Below, piece after piece: positions 1 to 11,987 of a stretch of DNA of 64,000 nucleotides. Location of the stretch: assembly GCF_900044055.2 (NCBI RefSeq), contig NZ_FCOX02000016.1:94460-158459 (forward strand), read 5' to 3'. Origin of the DNA: Caballeronia calidae (GTDB lineage Bacteria > Pseudomonadota > Gammaproteobacteria > Burkholderiales > Burkholderiaceae). How positions within the stretch are numbered: the first letter of the stretch is position 1; each line of letters starts with the position of its first letter. A model generated the notes under the pieces. It worked only from the letters and a program-made list of their open reading frames with translations, searched no databases and had not been told where the DNA came from. Position numbers and translations under genes: made by a program.

Positions 1-2
1 GC

Positions 3-767
3 GCGAATCAGGCAACGCTTCAGCGCGCGGCCGCGCAGTTCGGCGTGCCGCCGGAGGTCATTGTCGGGATCATCGGCGTCGAGACGATCTACGGGAAGTA
101 CATGGGCAACTTCCGCGCGCTCGACGCGTTGACCACGCTCACCTTCGATTACCCGAACACCCCGAACCGCGTGGAGCGCATGGCGACCTTCCGCAAGAAT
201 CTGGAAGATCTGCTGGTGTGGACGCGCGACTCGCAGATCGACCCGACGAGCGTGCTCGGTTCGTATACCGGCGCAATCGGCATCCCGCAGTTTCTGCCGA
301 GCAGCATCGTGCAATACGCGGTCGATTTCGACGGCAACAGCCGCATCGATCTGCGCACGAGCCAGGCCGATGCCATCGGCAGCGTGGCGAACTATCTGAA
401 GCAGAACGGCTGGCAGCCGGGACGGCCGGTCGTGTGGCGTATCGCCGGCGATGTCGGCAGTCAGGGCATCGCGCAAGCGGCAGCCGATGGCTCGCCGGAG
501 CCGAAATGGTCGCTCGCGCAGTTGACGAAGGCCGGCATGCTGATCGACGAACCGGGCCTCGACATCGCAGCCGAAGCGCCGACGCCGCTCACCGTCGTCG
601 ATCTGCCGACGCCCGGCCGCGCAACCGAATACACGCTCGGTCTGAAGAACTTCTACGTGCTCACACGCTACAACCGCAGCTTCTTCTACGCGCTCGCGGT
701 GTATCAGCTCGGCGAGGCAGTGAAGACGCGCATGATGGCGGGCGACACCGGCACGAATCCGCAGTGA
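3..767 (+). CDS. mltB: Lytic murein transglycosylase B (5' truncated by window edge)
   Basis: The frame is open from the first bases, so the start lies upstream of the window; 254 residues are visible. It shows the glycosyl hydrolase family 103 (MltB) pattern: the motif GVETIYG with the presumed catalytic Glu, then GAIGIPQFLPSS, then NYLKQNGW. Family members cleave peptidoglycan glycan strands to 1,6-anhydro products in the periplasm, usually as lipoproteins or exported proteins; the export signal is outside the window. A GTG at 45 could be mistaken for the start, but conserved family sequence already precedes it. The gene ends convergently with cysM, with a hairpin terminator between them. 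Family assignment is firm; the exact paralogue (MltB or SltB-like) is less certain. Confidence 0.9.
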   Translation, partial: ANQATLQRAAAQFGVPPEVIVGIIGVETIYGKYMGNFRALDALTTLTFDYPNTPNRVERMATFRKNLEDLLVWTRDSQIDPTSVLGSYTGAIGIPQFLPSSIVQYAVDFDGNSRIDLRTSQADAIGSVANYLKQNGWQPGRPVVWRIAGDVGSQGIAQAAADGSPEPKWSLAQLTKAGMLIDEPGLDIAAEAPTPLTVVDLPTPGRATEYTLGLKNFYVLTRYNRSFFYALAVYQLGEAVKTRMMAGDTGTNPQ

Positions 768-786
768 CGCGCCGTCAGCGCTGAAA

Positions 787-816
787 AGCAAAAACCCCGG
801 CTTGCCGGGGTTTTCT
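787..816. terminator. Bidirectional terminator between mltB and cysM
   Basis: The hairpin has arms CCCCGGC and GCCGGGG around a TT loop, with A-tract before and T-tract after. It can therefore work for mltB on the plus strand and cysM on the minus strand, which converge here. Confidence 0.85.
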
Positions 817-840
817 CATTGGGCGGGCGAAATCGCGCTA

Positions 841-1743
841 TCAGGCCGGGAACACGCCCGTCGACAGATAACGGTCGCCGCGATCGCAGACGATGAACAC
901 GATCGTCGCGTTCTCGACCTGCCGCGCGACGCGCAGCGCGACTTCGCACGCGCCGCCCGACGAGATGCCGGCGAAAATGCCTTCCACCGACGCGAGGCGC
1001 CGCGCCATCGCTTCTGATGCCGCCTGACTCACGTTCTCCACGCGATCCACGCGGCTGCGATCGAAGATCTTCGGCAAATAGGCTTCCGGCCACTTGCGGA
1101 TGCCCGGAATGCGCGAGCCCTCTTCCGGCTGCGCACCAATGATCTCGATCTTCTGATCCTGTTCTTTCAGATACTTCGACACGCCCATGATCGTGCCGGT
1201 CGTGCCCATCGACGACACGAAGTGCGTGAGGCGGCCTTCCGTCTGCTTCCACAGCTCGGGGCCGGTGCCTTCGTAATGCGCGAGCGGATTGTCCAGGTTC
1301 GCGAACTGGTCGAGGATGATGCCCTTGCCGTCGCGCTGCATTTGATCCGCGAGATCGCGCGCGTATTCCATGCCGCCCGTCACCGGCGTGAGCACGATCT
1401 CCGCGCCATACGCGGCCATGCTCTGACGGCGCTCGATCGACAGGTCTTCGGGCATGAGCAGCACCATCTTGTAGCCGCGCATCGCGGCGGCCATCGCGAG
1501 CGCGATGCCGGTGTTGCCGCTCGTCGCTTCGATCAGCGTGTCGCCCGGCTTGATGCGGCCGCGCTCCTCAGCTTTCCTGATCATCGACAGGGCCGGGCGG
1601 TCCTTCACCGAGCCCGCCGGATTATTGCCTTCCAGCTTGCCCAGCACGACGTTGTTGCGGCTGCGGATTTCATCGTCCACGACGCGGACGAGTTGCACGA
1701 GCGGCGTATTGCCGACCGTGTCTTCGATAGTCATGTAAGCCAT
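841..1743 (-). CDS. cysM: Cysteine synthase B (O-acetylserine sulfhydrylase B)
   Basis: A 300-residue PLP enzyme that makes cysteine from O-acetylserine and sulfide, or S-sulfocysteine from thiosulfate. It starts MAYMTIEDTVGNTPLVQL, the usual CysM N-terminus, so I place the start at 1743 even though the frame stays open upstream to 1938. The PLP lysine is K47 in NPAGSVKDRP, and the phosphate-binding loop TSGNTG is at residues 74-79. Length matches the family (about 300). It is transcribed alone or downstream of the comEA-like gene, with a terminator between the two suggesting its own promoter. CysM rather than CysK is favoured by the N-terminus and length. Confidence 0.95.
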   Translation of the reverse strand: MAYMTIEDTVGNTPLVQLVRVVDDEIRSRNNVVLGKLEGNNPAGSVKDRPALSMIRKAEERGRIKPGDTLIEATSGNTGIALAMAAAMRGYKMVLLMPEDLSIERRQSMAAYGAEIVLTPVTGGMEYARDLADQMQRDGKGIILDQFANLDNPLAHYEGTGPELWKQTEGRLTHFVSSMGTTGTIMGVSKYLKEQDQKIEIIGAQPEEGSRIPGIRKWPEAYLPKIFDRSRVDRVENVSQAASEAMARRLASVEGIFAGISSGGACEVALRVARQVENATIVFIVCDRGDRYLSTGVFPA

Positions 1744-1893
1744 ATGCGGAGCGGATTCCATTCCCGCCGGAGAACGCGTCTGCCGTGGGATTTTGATATA
1801 GGGATGCTCCGATTGTAGCCCAGCGGTCCCGTCGATGCCGGCGCACCCCTGATACGCGGATGGTTTGCCTCGCGTATGCGCCGCCCGCGCACG

Positions 1894-1930
1894 CAAAAAG
1901 CCCCGCGGGGAGGCAAGCCGCAGGGAGCCC
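1894..1930 (-). terminator. Rho-independent terminator of the comEA-like gene
   Basis: Read on the minus strand, CCCTGCGG pairs with CCGCGGGG (8 bp, one wobble) over a 9-nt loop and is followed by CTTTTTG. It lies about 70 bp past the comEA-like stop codon. Confidence 0.7.
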
Positions 1931-1997
1931 AAAAACATCCGAAGGCTGAAGGAGATCGATGGCGCGCCGTGTACCGTGGCGCGCCCTGCGTCATCGC

Positions 1998-2387
1998 TTA
2001 TTTCTTCACGACGACAGGCTTGGCCGACGTGGACGCCGAAACCGGCGTCGCGACAGCCGAGTTTGCGGCGCCGGGCGGTGCGGCGTTACCGGACGGGGCG
2101 GCCGCCGCGGTCTTCGACGCAGCGCCGATCGTCAGCCCCTCCGCTTCGAGACGCTGGACGGTCTTGCCGCCCATGCCCTTCACGCGCGTGCTGAGATCGT
2201 TGGCGTCCTTGAAGGGGCCGTGCGCCTGACGTTCGTCGAGAATGGCTTTCGCCTTCGCCGGACCAATGCCCTTGATGCCGCGCAGCGCATCGGAATTGGC
2301 GGTGTTGACGTCGACGGCCGCGAACGCGCTGCCGATGGAAAACATGAGCGCGAACGCGGCGATCGACGAGAGTGCTTGCTTGAACAT
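1998..2387 (-). CDS. ComEA-like helix-hairpin-helix exported protein
   Basis: A 129-residue protein with a clear Sec signal peptide (residues 1 to about 23, ending SAFA), then a helix-hairpin-helix DNA-binding domain at about residues 25-80. This contains VDVNTANSDALRGIKGIG and AKAILDERQAHGPFKDANDL, typical of ComEA. The tail is Ala/Ser/Pro-rich and probably disordered. ComEA proteins bind incoming double-stranded DNA in the periplasm during natural transformation. No other competence gene is adjacent, so a role in competence is inferred from the family only. It lies 75 bp downstream of hldD in the same direction and has its own terminator. Confidence 0.85.
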   Translation of the reverse strand: MFKQALSSIAAFALMFSIGSAFAAVDVNTANSDALRGIKGIGPAKAKAILDERQAHGPFKDANDLSTRVKGMGGKTVQRLEAEGLTIGAASKTAAAAPSGNAAPPGAANSAVATPVSASTSAKPVVVKK

Positions 2388-2462
2388 GACTGAGTCTCCG
2401 TGAAGAACCGGCCGGCGACAGTGCCGACCGCGAGACCCAGTGTAGAGAGACTCGAAACGCGT

Positions 2463-3455
2463 TTATAGCTGGCCGAATAGCCAACGCACGTAGCGATCGA
2501 CGCCTTCCTGGACGGTCAGGAACGGCGCGTCGTAACCTGCCGCGCGCAGCTTCGACTGATCCGCCTGCGTGAAGCATTGGTACTTGCCGCGCAGTGCATC
2601 GGGGAACGGCACGTACTCGATCAGTCCGCGCTGCACGAGCTCCGCGAGCGACAGCGAAGCCTCGCCGTCCAGCGCGCGCAAGGAGTTCACGACCGTCGAC
2701 GCGATATCGTTGAACGGCTGCGCACGCCCGGTGCCGAGATTGAAGATGCCCGACTTCTCCGGATGATCGAAGAAGAACAGGTTCACCTTCACGACGTCTT
2801 CGACCGAGATGAAATCGCGCGTCTGCTCGCCGGCCGCATAGCCGTTGTATTCGCCGAAGAGCTTGACCTTGCCTTCCGAGCGGAACTGGTTGAAGTTGTG
2901 GAACGCGACCGACGCCATGCGCCCCTTGTGCGTCTCACGCGGGCCGTACACGTTGAAGTAGCGAAAGCCGACGATCTGACTCTGCGCCTTCGGCAGCACC
3001 TGCCGCACGATCTGATCGAAGAGGAACTTCGAATAACCGTAGACGTTGAGTGGCTTCTCGAGTTCGCGCTCTTCGACGAAGCGGCTCGACCCGCCATACG
3101 TGGCCGCCGACGACGCATACAGGAACTGCGCGCCTTGTGCGAGGCACGTGTCCATCACGTCGCGGCTGTAGCGGAAGTTGTTGTCCATCATGTAGCGGCC
3201 GTCGGTTTCCATCGTGTCCGAACAGGCGCCTTCATGAAACACCGCGCGCACCTTGCCGAAATCGCCGCGCCTGAAGCGCTCGACGAACTCGGTTTTATCG
3301 AGGTAATCGTCGATCTCGCAATCGACGAGATTCTTGAACTTGTCGGCGCGCGTGAGGTTGTCGACCGCGATCACGCGGTTCTCGCCGCGCTCGTTGAGCG
3401 CCTTGACGATATTGCTGCCGATGAATCCGGCAGCGCCGGTAACGATGATGGTCAT
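2463..3455 (-). CDS. hldD: ADP-L-glycero-D-manno-heptose 6-epimerase
   Basis: A 330-residue short-chain dehydrogenase-like epimerase that converts ADP-D-glycero-D-manno-heptose to the L,D form used in the LPS inner core. It has the NAD(P) fold motif TGAAGFIG at residues 6-13 and the YxxxK pair in [12 protein letters not shown]. The start at 3455 gives the canonical [15 protein letters not shown] beginning; the frame is open upstream but overlaps hldA. It sits 19 bp after the hldA stop, so the two are very likely cotranscribed. Length is close to the family's 310-330 residues. Confidence 0.96.
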   Translation of the reverse strand: MTIIVTGAAGFIGSNIVKALNERGENRVIAVDNLTRADKFKNLVDCEIDDYLDKTEFVERFRRGDFGKVRAVFHEGACSDTMETDGRYMMDNNFRYSRDVMDTCLAQGAQFLYASSAATYGGSSRFVEERELEKPLNVYGYSKFLFDQIVRQVLPKAQSQIVGFRYFNVYGPRETHKGRMASVAFHNFNQFRSEGKVKLFGEYNGYAAGEQTRDFISVEDVVKVNLFFFDHPEKSGIFNLGTGRAQPFNDIASTVVNSLRALDGEASLSLAELVQRGLIEYVPFPDALRGKYQCFTQADQSKLRAAGYDAPFLTVQEGVDRYVRWLFGQL

Positions 3456-4414
3456 GGCGATGTGTCGGATAAGGTCAGGCGAAGAGTTCGTTGTAGTCGA
3501 CGGTCGCCGTCCCGAGCTTGCCCACGACGATGCCCGCCGCGCGGTTCGCATAGACGATCGAGTCGACGAGCGGCACGCCCGCGCCCAGCATGGTCGCGAC
3601 CGTTGCGATGACGGTGTCGCCCGCGCCCGAGACATCATACACTTCGCGTGCTTCGGCCGAAGTGTGCAACACCTGGTTCTCCGTGAAGAGCGTCATGCCC
3701 TCTTCCGAGCGCGTGAGCAGCAGCCCGGAGAGATCGAGTTCCTCGCGCAGCTTCGTCACGCGCTCGTGAAGATCTTCCTCGGACTTCCATTGCCCGATCA
3801 CTTCGCGCAGCTCGGCGCGGTTCGGCGTGATGAGCGTGGCGCCGCGATAGCGGTCCCAGTCATCGCCCTTCGGATCGACCAGCACGGGCTTTCCGGCGCG
3901 CTTCGCGTCGGCGATCATCTGCGTGACGTGCGTGAGGCCGCCCTTCGCGTAATCGGACATGAGGATCACGTCGTGCTGCGGCAGGATCTCCGCGAAGCGC
4001 GCGAGGCACGCGCGCAGCACCTCGTGGTTCGGCGTGTTCTCGAAATCGACGCGCAGCAGTTGCTGCTGGCGCGACAGCACGCGCAGCTTGATGGTCGTGA
4101 GCAGTTCGGGGTCGCGCTCCAGATGCGCCGCGACCTTGCTCTCGCCGAGCAGCTCGACGATGCGCTCGCCGGGCTCGTCGTGGCCGACCACGCACAGAAG
4201 CCCCGCCTGCGCGCCGAGCGCCGCCGCATTGCGCGCGACGTTGGCCGCGCCGCCCAGACGATCTTCCTTTCGCTGCACATGCACCACCGGAACGGGCGCT
4301 TCGGGCGAGATGCGGTTGACATCGCCGAACCAGTAGCGGTCGAGCATGACGTCGCCAACCACCAGCACGCGCGCCGCTGAGATGCGCGCGAGCGGCACGA
4401 CGGGAATATCGGTG

Positions 4415-5818
<1,404 letters not shown>

Positions 5819-5902
5819 ACGCTTTCCGGTGGTTTCTGAAATGCCGGTGGCTGAAGCGGCGCACTCACGCACCGCCCGATTTCATGCTTGCCGCGCGCGG
5901 GC

Positions 5903-7078
5903 TCAGACCGAGCTCGTGATCGGCTCGACGCGGCGCGGCGCGTACGTCTCCCAGCCGCTGCAGCCGGGGCATTGCCAATAAAATAGCCGCGCGCGGAATC
6001 CGCAAGTTTGACACGTGTAGCGCGGCAGATTCTTAGTGCGCTGTTTCACCAGATTACGCATCAGTTCGAGCTCGCCGCGGCGCGGCTCCTCGGCCGTCGC
6101 TTCCTGCGCTTCGAGCAGCCGCGTCATGCCCGCGAGATTCGGCGCGCTCTGCATCTGCCGGCGCGCGAGTTCGTGCGCCGCTTCCAGACCGCGCAACTCC
6201 TGCACGTGCTTGTAGGCGACATCGAGCAGATCGTTCGACGGATAGCGCGTCGCGTAATCGATCAGCAGATCGACGCCCTCGTCCTTGCGCCCGAGCGCGC
6301 CGTACGCCTTCATCAGCTTCTCGGCGACGAGCGGCAGATACGCCTCGTTCTGCTCCTCGACGCGCTTCCAGTGGGCGATCGCCGCATCGACGTTGCCGGC
6401 GGCGGCTTCGACATCGCCCGCGAGGATCGTCGCGCGCACGTTGTCCGGGTTCGACGCCAGCGCGAGCTTCAATTCGGCGCGCGCACTATCAGGATTCTTG
6501 CGCTGCAAGGCTTCCTGCGCCAGTTCGCAATGGAAATGCGCGATTTCCATATGCAGCGACGGTGCGCCCATCTTTTCGATCTGCTCGGCCGTCGTGATCG
6601 ACTTCGGCCAGTCCTTCTCGATTTCGTAGATGGTGAGCAACGCGCGCTGCGCACCGAGCGAGTACTCGCCCGCGTTCAGTGACTTGAAGGTTTCCTCCGC
6701 GCGATCGAGCAGGCCCGCCTTCAGAAAGTCCTGTCCGAGCTCGTAAAGCGCGTGGTCACGTTCGGCGACCGGCAAGTCGGCGCGGCTCAACAGATTCTGA
6801 TGCACGCGGATCGCGCGGTCGGTCTCGCCGCGGCGGCGGAACAGGTTGCCGAGCGCGAAGTGCAGTTCGATGGTTTCCGGGTCGAGCTTGGCGACCTCGA
6901 TGAACGCATCGATCGCCTTGTCGTGTTGTTCGTTCAGCAGAAAATTGAGGCCGCGAAAGTACGAGCGCGGCAGGTTCGCATTCTCGGACAACAGCGTTTT
7001 CAGGTCATAGCGGGATGCCATCCATCCCAGCGCGAAAGCGACGGGGATGACGAGCAACCACCAGAAGTCTAGATCCAT
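5903..7078 (-). CDS. lapB: LPS assembly protein B
   Basis: A 391-residue protein with an N-terminal membrane anchor (residues 5-22, FWWLLVIPVAFALGWMA), a TPR-repeat middle, and a C-terminal rubredoxin-like zinc ribbon with cysteines C356, C359, C370 and C373. In E. coli LapB (YciM) works with FtsH to adjust LpxC turnover and LPS supply at the inner membrane. The domain order and length match. It is paired with lapA 42 bp upstream, the standard arrangement, and heads the run into ugd, hldA and hldD. Confidence 0.95.
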   Translation of the reverse strand: MDLDFWWLLVIPVAFALGWMASRYDLKTLLSENANLPRSYFRGLNFLLNEQHDKAIDAFIEVAKLDPETIELHFALGNLFRRRGETDRAIRVHQNLLSRADLPVAERDHALYELGQDFLKAGLLDRAEETFKSLNAGEYSLGAQRALLTIYEIEKDWPKSITTAEQIEKMGAPSLHMEIAHFHCELAQEALQRKNPDSARAELKLALASNPDNVRATILAGDVEAAAGNVDAAIAHWKRVEEQNEAYLPLVAEKLMKAYGALGRKDEGVDLLIDYATRYPSNDLLDVAYKHVQELRGLEAAHELARRQMQSAPNLAGMTRLLEAQEATAEEPRRGELELMRNLVKQRTKNLPRYTCQTCGFRARLFYWQCPGCSGWETYAPRRVEPITSSV

Positions 7079-7120
7079 GCGTTTAGTCGTTGAATGTTGG
7101 GTGTCCGCTTTCGCGCCACG

Positions 7121-7414
7121 TCAGATGAGCGGCGGCATCGGCGGCTCTTCTTTCACCACCGGCGTCTCGCGCGCGACGCGCAGCTCGCGCTTCAGCCGCC
7201 CGTTCTCCATGCGCAGGCGCAGCATCGCCGGCACCGCGGACACGAGCCCCGCCAGCAATCCCACGACGAAAAACGCAAGGCCGATCAGAATCAGCGGCGC
7301 TTGCCACGCGTAGCCCGCGAGAAAGTTCAGCGTCGCGGTCTGAGTATTGGCGAGCGCCAGCACCAGCAGCAGCACGAAAACCAGAATGCGGATCAGCCAG
7401 ACGATGAATTTCAT
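7121..7414 (-). CDS. lapA: LPS assembly protein A (DUF1049)
   Basis: A 97-residue inner-membrane protein with two hydrophobic helices (about residues 4-24 and 38-60) and a charged C-terminus (RMENGRLKRELRVARE) likely to form a short cytoplasmic coiled coil. The start MKFIVWLIRILVFVLLLVLA at 7414 is the family beginning; the frame is open further upstream across the terminator and is not used. It acts with LapB in LPS homeostasis. It is separated from ihfB by about 280 bp containing a terminator, so it probably has its own promoter. Confidence 0.92.
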   Translation of the reverse strand: MKFIVWLIRILVFVLLLVLALANTQTATLNFLAGYAWQAPLILIGLAFFVVGLLAGLVSAVPAMLRLRMENGRLKRELRVARETPVVKEEPPMPPLI

Positions 7415-7595
7415 GTAGGGTCTCGCAAGAGCGGTTGCACCACACGGGCCGTCCCTTTCCGGTCGGCCTGCGCGGTTGAACACCCAGGTCAAAGTGACCG
7501 GTATTGTAAATGATGCTCCTGAGCACAGGCAGCCGACGCTTCCGCGCACGACGTTTTAGCAAACAACGCACCCGTCGCATCGGAAACGCCGCGCA

Positions 7596-7620
7596 TAAAA
7601 AAAGCACCCCGAAGGGTGCT
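7596..7620 (-). terminator. Terminator after ihfB
   Basis: On the minus strand AGCACCC and GGGTGCT form a stem around a TTCG tetraloop, followed by a run of seven T. It closes the rpsA-ihfB transcript before lapA. Confidence 0.9.
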
Positions 7621-7695
7621 TTCCTGGTCGATTGCCTCGTGGCCGGACGCCGCGAACTGACCAATCCAAAGGATCATCAGTGGGATGCGCGCCGA

Positions 7696-8025
7696 TCAGA
7701 GATCGTCGGCATCGTCGTCATTCGACATCTTCAGCGGCTCACCCGCGCGACCATCGACGCGTTCGCGCAACTCCTTGCCCGGCTTGAAGTGCGGCACGAA
7801 TTTCTCCGGCACCAACACTTTCTCACCCGACTTGGGATTGCGCCCGACGCGTGAAGGACGACGATTGAGCCCGAAGCTGCCGAAGCCGCGAATCTCGATG
7901 CGGTGACCGTTGGCCAAGGCCTCCGACATCGCATCGAGCATCGTCTTCACCGCGAAATCCGCATCCTTGAGGACAAGTTGCGGAAATCGCGACGCCAACT
8001 GGGCGACCAATTCCGATTTGGTCAT
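7696..8025 (-). CDS. ihfB: Integration host factor beta subunit
   Basis: A 109-residue HU/IHF-family DNA-bending protein. Family sequence runs from [11 protein letters not shown] to the arm [19 protein letters not shown], whose proline intercalates DNA in IHF. A short acidic tail (SNDDDADDL) extends past the conserved fold, as in other Burkholderiaceae IhfB. It lies 23 bp downstream of rpsA, the conserved rpsA-ihfB pair, and is followed by a strong terminator. With IHF-alpha it bends DNA at promoters, including sigma-54 promoters such as the one proposed before urtA. Confidence 0.96.
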   Translation of the reverse strand: MTKSELVAQLASRFPQLVLKDADFAVKTMLDAMSEALANGHRIEIRGFGSFGLNRRPSRVGRNPKSGEKVLVPEKFVPHFKPGKELRERVDGRAGEPLKMSNDDDADDL

Positions 8026-8048
8026 ACTGCAGCTGTGCCGTTAAGGGC

Positions 8049-9761
8049 TTAGCTGTTCTGGCCGTCGAGCTTGGCCTTGAGCAGCGCGCCGAGGTTGGTC
8101 GTGCCGGTCGCGGCGGCGTTCGAGTCGCCCTGCAGGTTGCGCATGGCTTCCTGCTGTTCGGCCGAATCCTTCGCCTTGATCGACAGGTTGATGCCACGCG
8201 ACTTGCGATCGATGTTGATGATCATCGCGTTGACCTTGTCGCCTTCCTTCAGCACGTTGCGCGCATCTTCCACGCGGTCCTGTGCGATTTCCGAAGCACG
8301 CAGGTAGCCTTCGACATCCGCGTTCAGCGCGACGACGGCACCCTTCGGGTCCACCGACTTCACGACGCCGTCGACGATTGCGCCCTTGTCGTTGATCGCG
8401 ACAAAGTTGCTGAACGGATCGCCTTCGAGCTGCTTGATGCCGAGCGAGATGCGTTCCTTCTCGACGTCGATGCCCAGAACCACGGCTTCGACTTCGTCGC
8501 CCTTCTTGTACTTGCGGACGGCTTCTTCGCCGGTTTCCGACCACGACAGGTCCGACAGGTGAACCAGACCGTCGATACCGCCAGGCAGACCGATGAACAC
8601 GCCGAAGTCGGTGATCGACTTGATGGCGCCGCTGATCTTGTCGCCCTTCTTGAAGTTGCGGCTGAAGTCATCCCACGGATTCGGCTTGCACTGCTTCATG
8701 CCGAGGGAGATACGGCGGCGGTCTTCGTCGATCTCGAGAACCATGACTTCGACTTCGTCGCCCAACTGGACAACCTTCGACGGTGCAACGTTCTTGTTGG
8801 TCCAGTCCATTTCCGACACGTGGACCAGGCCTTCGATGCCCGATTCCACTTCGACGAATGCGCCGTAGTCGGTGATGTTCGTGACCTTGCCGAACAGGCG
8901 CGTGCCCGACGGGTAACGGCGCGAGATGCCTTCCCACGGATCGTCGCCGAGCTGCTTGATGCCGAGCGAGACGCGGTTCTTCTCTTGGTCGAACTTGAGG
9001 ATCTTGGCGGTGACTTCCTGGCCAACCGACAGGACTTCCGACGGGTGACGCACACGGCGCCATGCGATGTCGGTGATGTGCAGCAGGCCGTCGATGCCGC
9101 CGAGGTCCACGAACGCGCCGTAGTCGGTGATGTTCTTGACCACGCCTTCGACGATCGCGCCTTCCTTCAGCGTCTCGAGCAGCTTCGCGCGCTCTTCGCC
9201 CTGCGTCGCTTCGATGACCGCGCGGCGCGACAGCACCACGTTGTTACGCTTGCGATCGAGCTTGATGACGCGGAATTCGAGCGTCTTGCCTTCGTACGGC
9301 GTCGTGTCCTTGACCGGACGCGTGTCGACGAGCGAACCCGGCAGGAACGCGCGGATGCCGTTGACCATCACGGTCATGCCGCCCTTGACCTTGCCGGTGA
9401 TCGTGCCGGTCACGAGTTCGTTGTTGTCCAGCGCCTTTTCCAGCGACAGCCACGAAGCCAGACGCTTCGCCTTGTCGCGCGACAGGATGGTGTCGCCATA
9501 GCCGTTTTCCAGCGCGTCGATCGCGACGGAAACGAAGTCGCCCGCCTGCACTTCCACTTCACCCGCGTCGTTCAGGAATTCTTCGAGCGGAATATAGGCT
9601 TCGGACTTGAGACCAGCGTTGACGACCACGAAGTTGTGGTCGACACGCACGACTTCGGCGGAGATCACTTCGCCGGCGCGCATGTCCTGCTTGGTCAGCG
9701 ACTCTTCGAACAGAGCCGCAAAGGATTCGGTATTCGGGGTGGAGGTTTGCAGGTCGGACAT
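8049..9761 (-). CDS. rpsA: 30S ribosomal protein S1
   Basis: A 570-residue protein with six S1 RNA-binding repeats; the phrase [20 protein letters not shown] and its variants recur along the protein. It brings mRNA to the 30S subunit. The start at 9761 gives [20 protein letters not shown], the usual beta-proteobacterial beginning; the frame is open upstream but that extension has no family similarity. Immediately before the start there is no purine-rich Shine-Dalgarno sequence (the leader ends in ACAGATTTTT), which fits the known atypical, self-regulated rpsA start in other bacteria. Confidence 0.97.
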   Translation of the reverse strand: MSDLQTSTPNTESFAALFEESLTKQDMRAGEVISAEVVRVDHNFVVVNAGLKSEAYIPLEEFLNDAGEVEVQAGDFVSVAIDALENGYGDTILSRDKAKRLASWLSLEKALDNNELVTGTITGKVKGGMTVMVNGIRAFLPGSLVDTRPVKDTTPYEGKTLEFRVIKLDRKRNNVVLSRRAVIEATQGEERAKLLETLKEGAIVEGVVKNITDYGAFVDLGGIDGLLHITDIAWRRVRHPSEVLSVGQEVTAKILKFDQEKNRVSLGIKQLGDDPWEGISRRYPSGTRLFGKVTNITDYGAFVEVESGIEGLVHVSEMDWTNKNVAPSKVVQLGDEVEVMVLEIDEDRRRISLGMKQCKPNPWDDFSRNFKKGDKISGAIKSITDFGVFIGLPGGIDGLVHLSDLSWSETGEEAVRKYKKGDEVEAVVLGIDVEKERISLGIKQLEGDPFSNFVAINDKGAIVDGVVKSVDPKGAVVALNADVEGYLRASEIAQDRVEDARNVLKEGDKVNAMIINIDRKSRGINLSIKAKDSAEQQEAMRNLQGDSNAAATGTTNLGALLKAKLDGQNS

Positions 9762-9917
9762 AAAAATCTGTATTTGCACAGTCTGACGCGGTGGTCCGGA
9801 ATTGGACCGCGGGTTTGACCCGAAATGCGGCAGGCCATACGGGGTTAAGAGGTTTAACACACGCCCCGTCATCAAACGGAGCACCTTACTTCTACTTCAC
9901 TTACATCTACCACTCAT
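9762..9917 (-). promoter_or_regulatory. rpsA leader region
   Basis: The 156-bp gap between cmk and rpsA, read on the minus strand, contains a GGTCC / GGACC dyad with 6-bp spacing near 9792-9810 and ends in an SD-less A/T-rich stretch. In enterobacteria a structured leader lets S1 repress its own translation; that role here is inferred. Confidence 0.4.
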
Positions 9918-10598
9918 TCAGACGCGAACTTCGCTGTACCAGCCGATGATCTGTTCAACCGCTTGATCGATCGACAAACCGGAGGTGTCCAGCGTCTTCG
10001 CATCCGCCGCAGGCTTGAGCGGCGCGGCGCTCCGGTTCATGTCCCGGTCGTCGCGCGCACGCAAATCGCGCAGCAAGTCATCCATATTAGCAGAAAAACC
10101 TTTTTGCATCAATTGCTTATACCGTCTCGCCGCGCGTGCCTCGACGCTCGCGGTCAAAAACACTTTCAGCGTGGCGTCCGGGAAGATGACGGTGCCCATG
10201 TCGCGGCCGTCGGCGACGAGCCCCGGGCGCTTGCGAAAGGCCCGCTGGCGCGCGACGAGCGCCTGACGCACTTCGGGATGGACGGCGATCGCAGAGGCGC
10301 GATTGCCCACTTCTTCCTGGCGAATCTCACCGGAAACGTCCGCGCCGTCGAGCTGCGCGCACCCTTCGCGGAACGTGATATGAAGCGCTTCGACCAGTTT
10401 TGCAAGGCCGGACGCGTCGTCCTTTTCGATCTCGTAGCGGATGCTGGCGAGCGCGGCCAGCCGATAGAGCGCGCCGCTGTCGAGCAGGTGAAAGCCGAGC
10501 GTCGCCGCGACGATCGCCGCGACCGTGCCCTTGCCCGACGCCGTCGGCCCGTCGATGGTGATCACTGGAGTGGGGTCGAATGGACGGGTCGGTTTCAT
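9918..10598 (-). CDS. cmk: Cytidylate kinase
   Basis: A 226-residue nucleoside monophosphate kinase that phosphorylates CMP and dCMP. It has the P-loop [16 protein letters not shown] (K23), the [13 protein letters not shown] substrate motif and the LID-region motif [11 protein letters not shown] place the start at 10598 ([17 protein letters not shown]), which matches the family; an in-frame ATG at 10658 would add 20 unlikely polar residues. It is part of the conserved run aroA-cmk-rpsA, 75 bp after aroA. Confidence 0.94.
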   Translation of the reverse strand: MKPTRPFDPTPVITIDGPTASGKGTVAAIVAATLGFHLLDSGALYRLAALASIRYEIEKDDASGLAKLVEALHITFREGCAQLDGADVSGEIRQEEVGNRASAIAVHPEVRQALVARQRAFRKRPGLVADGRDMGTVIFPDATLKVFLTASVEARAARRYKQLMQKGFSANMDDLLRDLRARDDRDMNRSAAPLKPAADAKTLDTSGLSIDQAVEQIIGWYSEVRV

Positions 10599-10673
10599 CG
10601 AATCTGGCCGGTCGGGCCCGTTATTACGGTCATTGAAGTCGAATTCATCGCGTTTCACGGCAATGCGCTCCGG

Positions 10674-11978
10674 TCACGCTTTCACGAGCGTCGAAAAACG
10701 GTCGAAATAATCCGGGAAAGTCTTGTTCACGCACTTCGGATCGTTGATTCGCACCGGCACGCCGCCGAGACTCACGAGCGAGAAGCACATCGCCATGCGG
10801 TGATCGTCGTAGGTGTCGATGGCCGCGCCGGCGTTCAGCGTCGCGGGCGGCGTGACGACGAGATAGTCCGCGCCCTCTTCCACTGTCGCGCCAACCTTGC
10901 GCAGCTCGGTCGCCATCGCGGCGATGCGGTCGGTTTCCTTCACGCGCCAGCTCGCGATATTGCGCAGCGTCGTCGCGCCGCTCGCGAAGAGCGCGGCGAC
11001 GGCAATGGTCATCGCGGCGTCGGGAATCAGGTTGAAATCCATGTCGATGGGCGCGAGCCTGCCGTCGTCGGACTCGACGCCGCGCACTTCGATCCAGTCG
11101 TCGCCCATCATGACGTTCGCGCCCATGCGATTCAACGCATCCGCGAAACCGACGTCGCCCTGAATGCTCGCGCGCCCGACGCCTTCCACACGCACCGGCC
11201 CGTGGCCGATCGCGCCCGCCGCCAGGAAATACGACGCCGACGACGCATCGCCTTCGACCATGATCGCGCCCGGCGACCGGTAGCCCGCGCTCGCCGGCAC
11301 GGTGAAACTCGCCCAGCCGTCGCGCTCGACGGTCACGCCGAAGCGCTCCATCAGGCGGATCGTGATTTCGATGTAGGGCTTCGAGATGAGTTCGCCTTCG
11401 ATCTCGATCGTAACGGGACCGTTACGGCCTTCGACGACGGGCAGGCTCATCAGCAGCGCGGTGAGGAACTGGCTCGACACGTCGCCGCGCACGCGGATGG
11501 GCTTGTCGATCGCGATCTTCGCCGCGTGAATCCTGAGCGGCGGGAAGCCTTCGTTGAGTTCGTAATCGATCTTCGCGCCGATCTGACGCAGCCCGTCGAC
11601 GAGATCGCCGATCGGCCGCTCGTGCATGCGCGGCACGCCGTGCACGCGATATTCGCCGCCGTTCACCGCGAGCGCCGCGGTGAGCGGGCGCACCGCCGTG
11701 CCCGCGTTGCCGAGAAACAGCTCCGCCGATTTCGACGGAAACGCGCCGCCCGTCCCGCCGATGATGACGCGTTCGCCGTCCTCGCGGACATCGACGCCGA
11801 GCGTTTTGAGCGCGGCGATCATCACGCGGGTGTCGTCGGAATCGAGCAGATTGGTGATCGACGTCTCGCCGCTCGACAAGGCCGCGAGCAAGAGCACGCG
11901 GTTCGAAATGCTCTTCGAGCCGGGCAAGCGCACCGTGCCGGACGCGCGGGAGAAAGGTCCGAGATCGAGATGTTCCAT
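10674..11978 (-). CDS. aroA: 3-phosphoshikimate 1-carboxyvinyltransferase (EPSP synthase)
   Basis: A 434-residue enzyme of the shikimate pathway joining PEP to shikimate-3-phosphate. Visible signatures are the substrate-binding SKS (residues 21-23 in [10 protein letters not shown]), the [15 protein letters not shown] region, and [17 protein letters not shown] near residue 340. Full length for the family. It lies 9 bp after tyrA and feeds the pathway whose product chorismate is used by the upstream pheA and tyrA genes in the same operon. Confidence 0.97.
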   Translation of the reverse strand: MEHLDLGPFSRASGTVRLPGSKSISNRVLLLAALSSGETSITNLLDSDDTRVMIAALKTLGVDVREDGERVIIGGTGGAFPSKSAELFLGNAGTAVRPLTAALAVNGGEYRVHGVPRMHERPIGDLVDGLRQIGAKIDYELNEGFPPLRIHAAKIAIDKPIRVRGDVSSQFLTALLMSLPVVEGRNGPVTIEIEGELISKPYIEITIRLMERFGVTVERDGWASFTVPASAGYRSPGAIMVEGDASSASYFLAAGAIGHGPVRVEGVGRASIQGDVGFADALNRMGANVMMGDDWIEVRGVESDDGRLAPIDMDFNLIPDAAMTIAVAALFASGATTLRNIASWRVKETDRIAAMATELRKVGATVEEGADYLVVTPPATLNAGAAIDTYDDHRMAMCFSLVSLGGVPVRINDPKCVNKTFPDYFDRFSTLVKA

Positions 11979-11987
11979 AGTGTGTCC

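Noticed and set aside
1744..1938. N-terminal extension of cysM to 1938
   Set aside because: It would run into the comEA-like terminator and has no family similarity; the known N-terminus begins at 1743.
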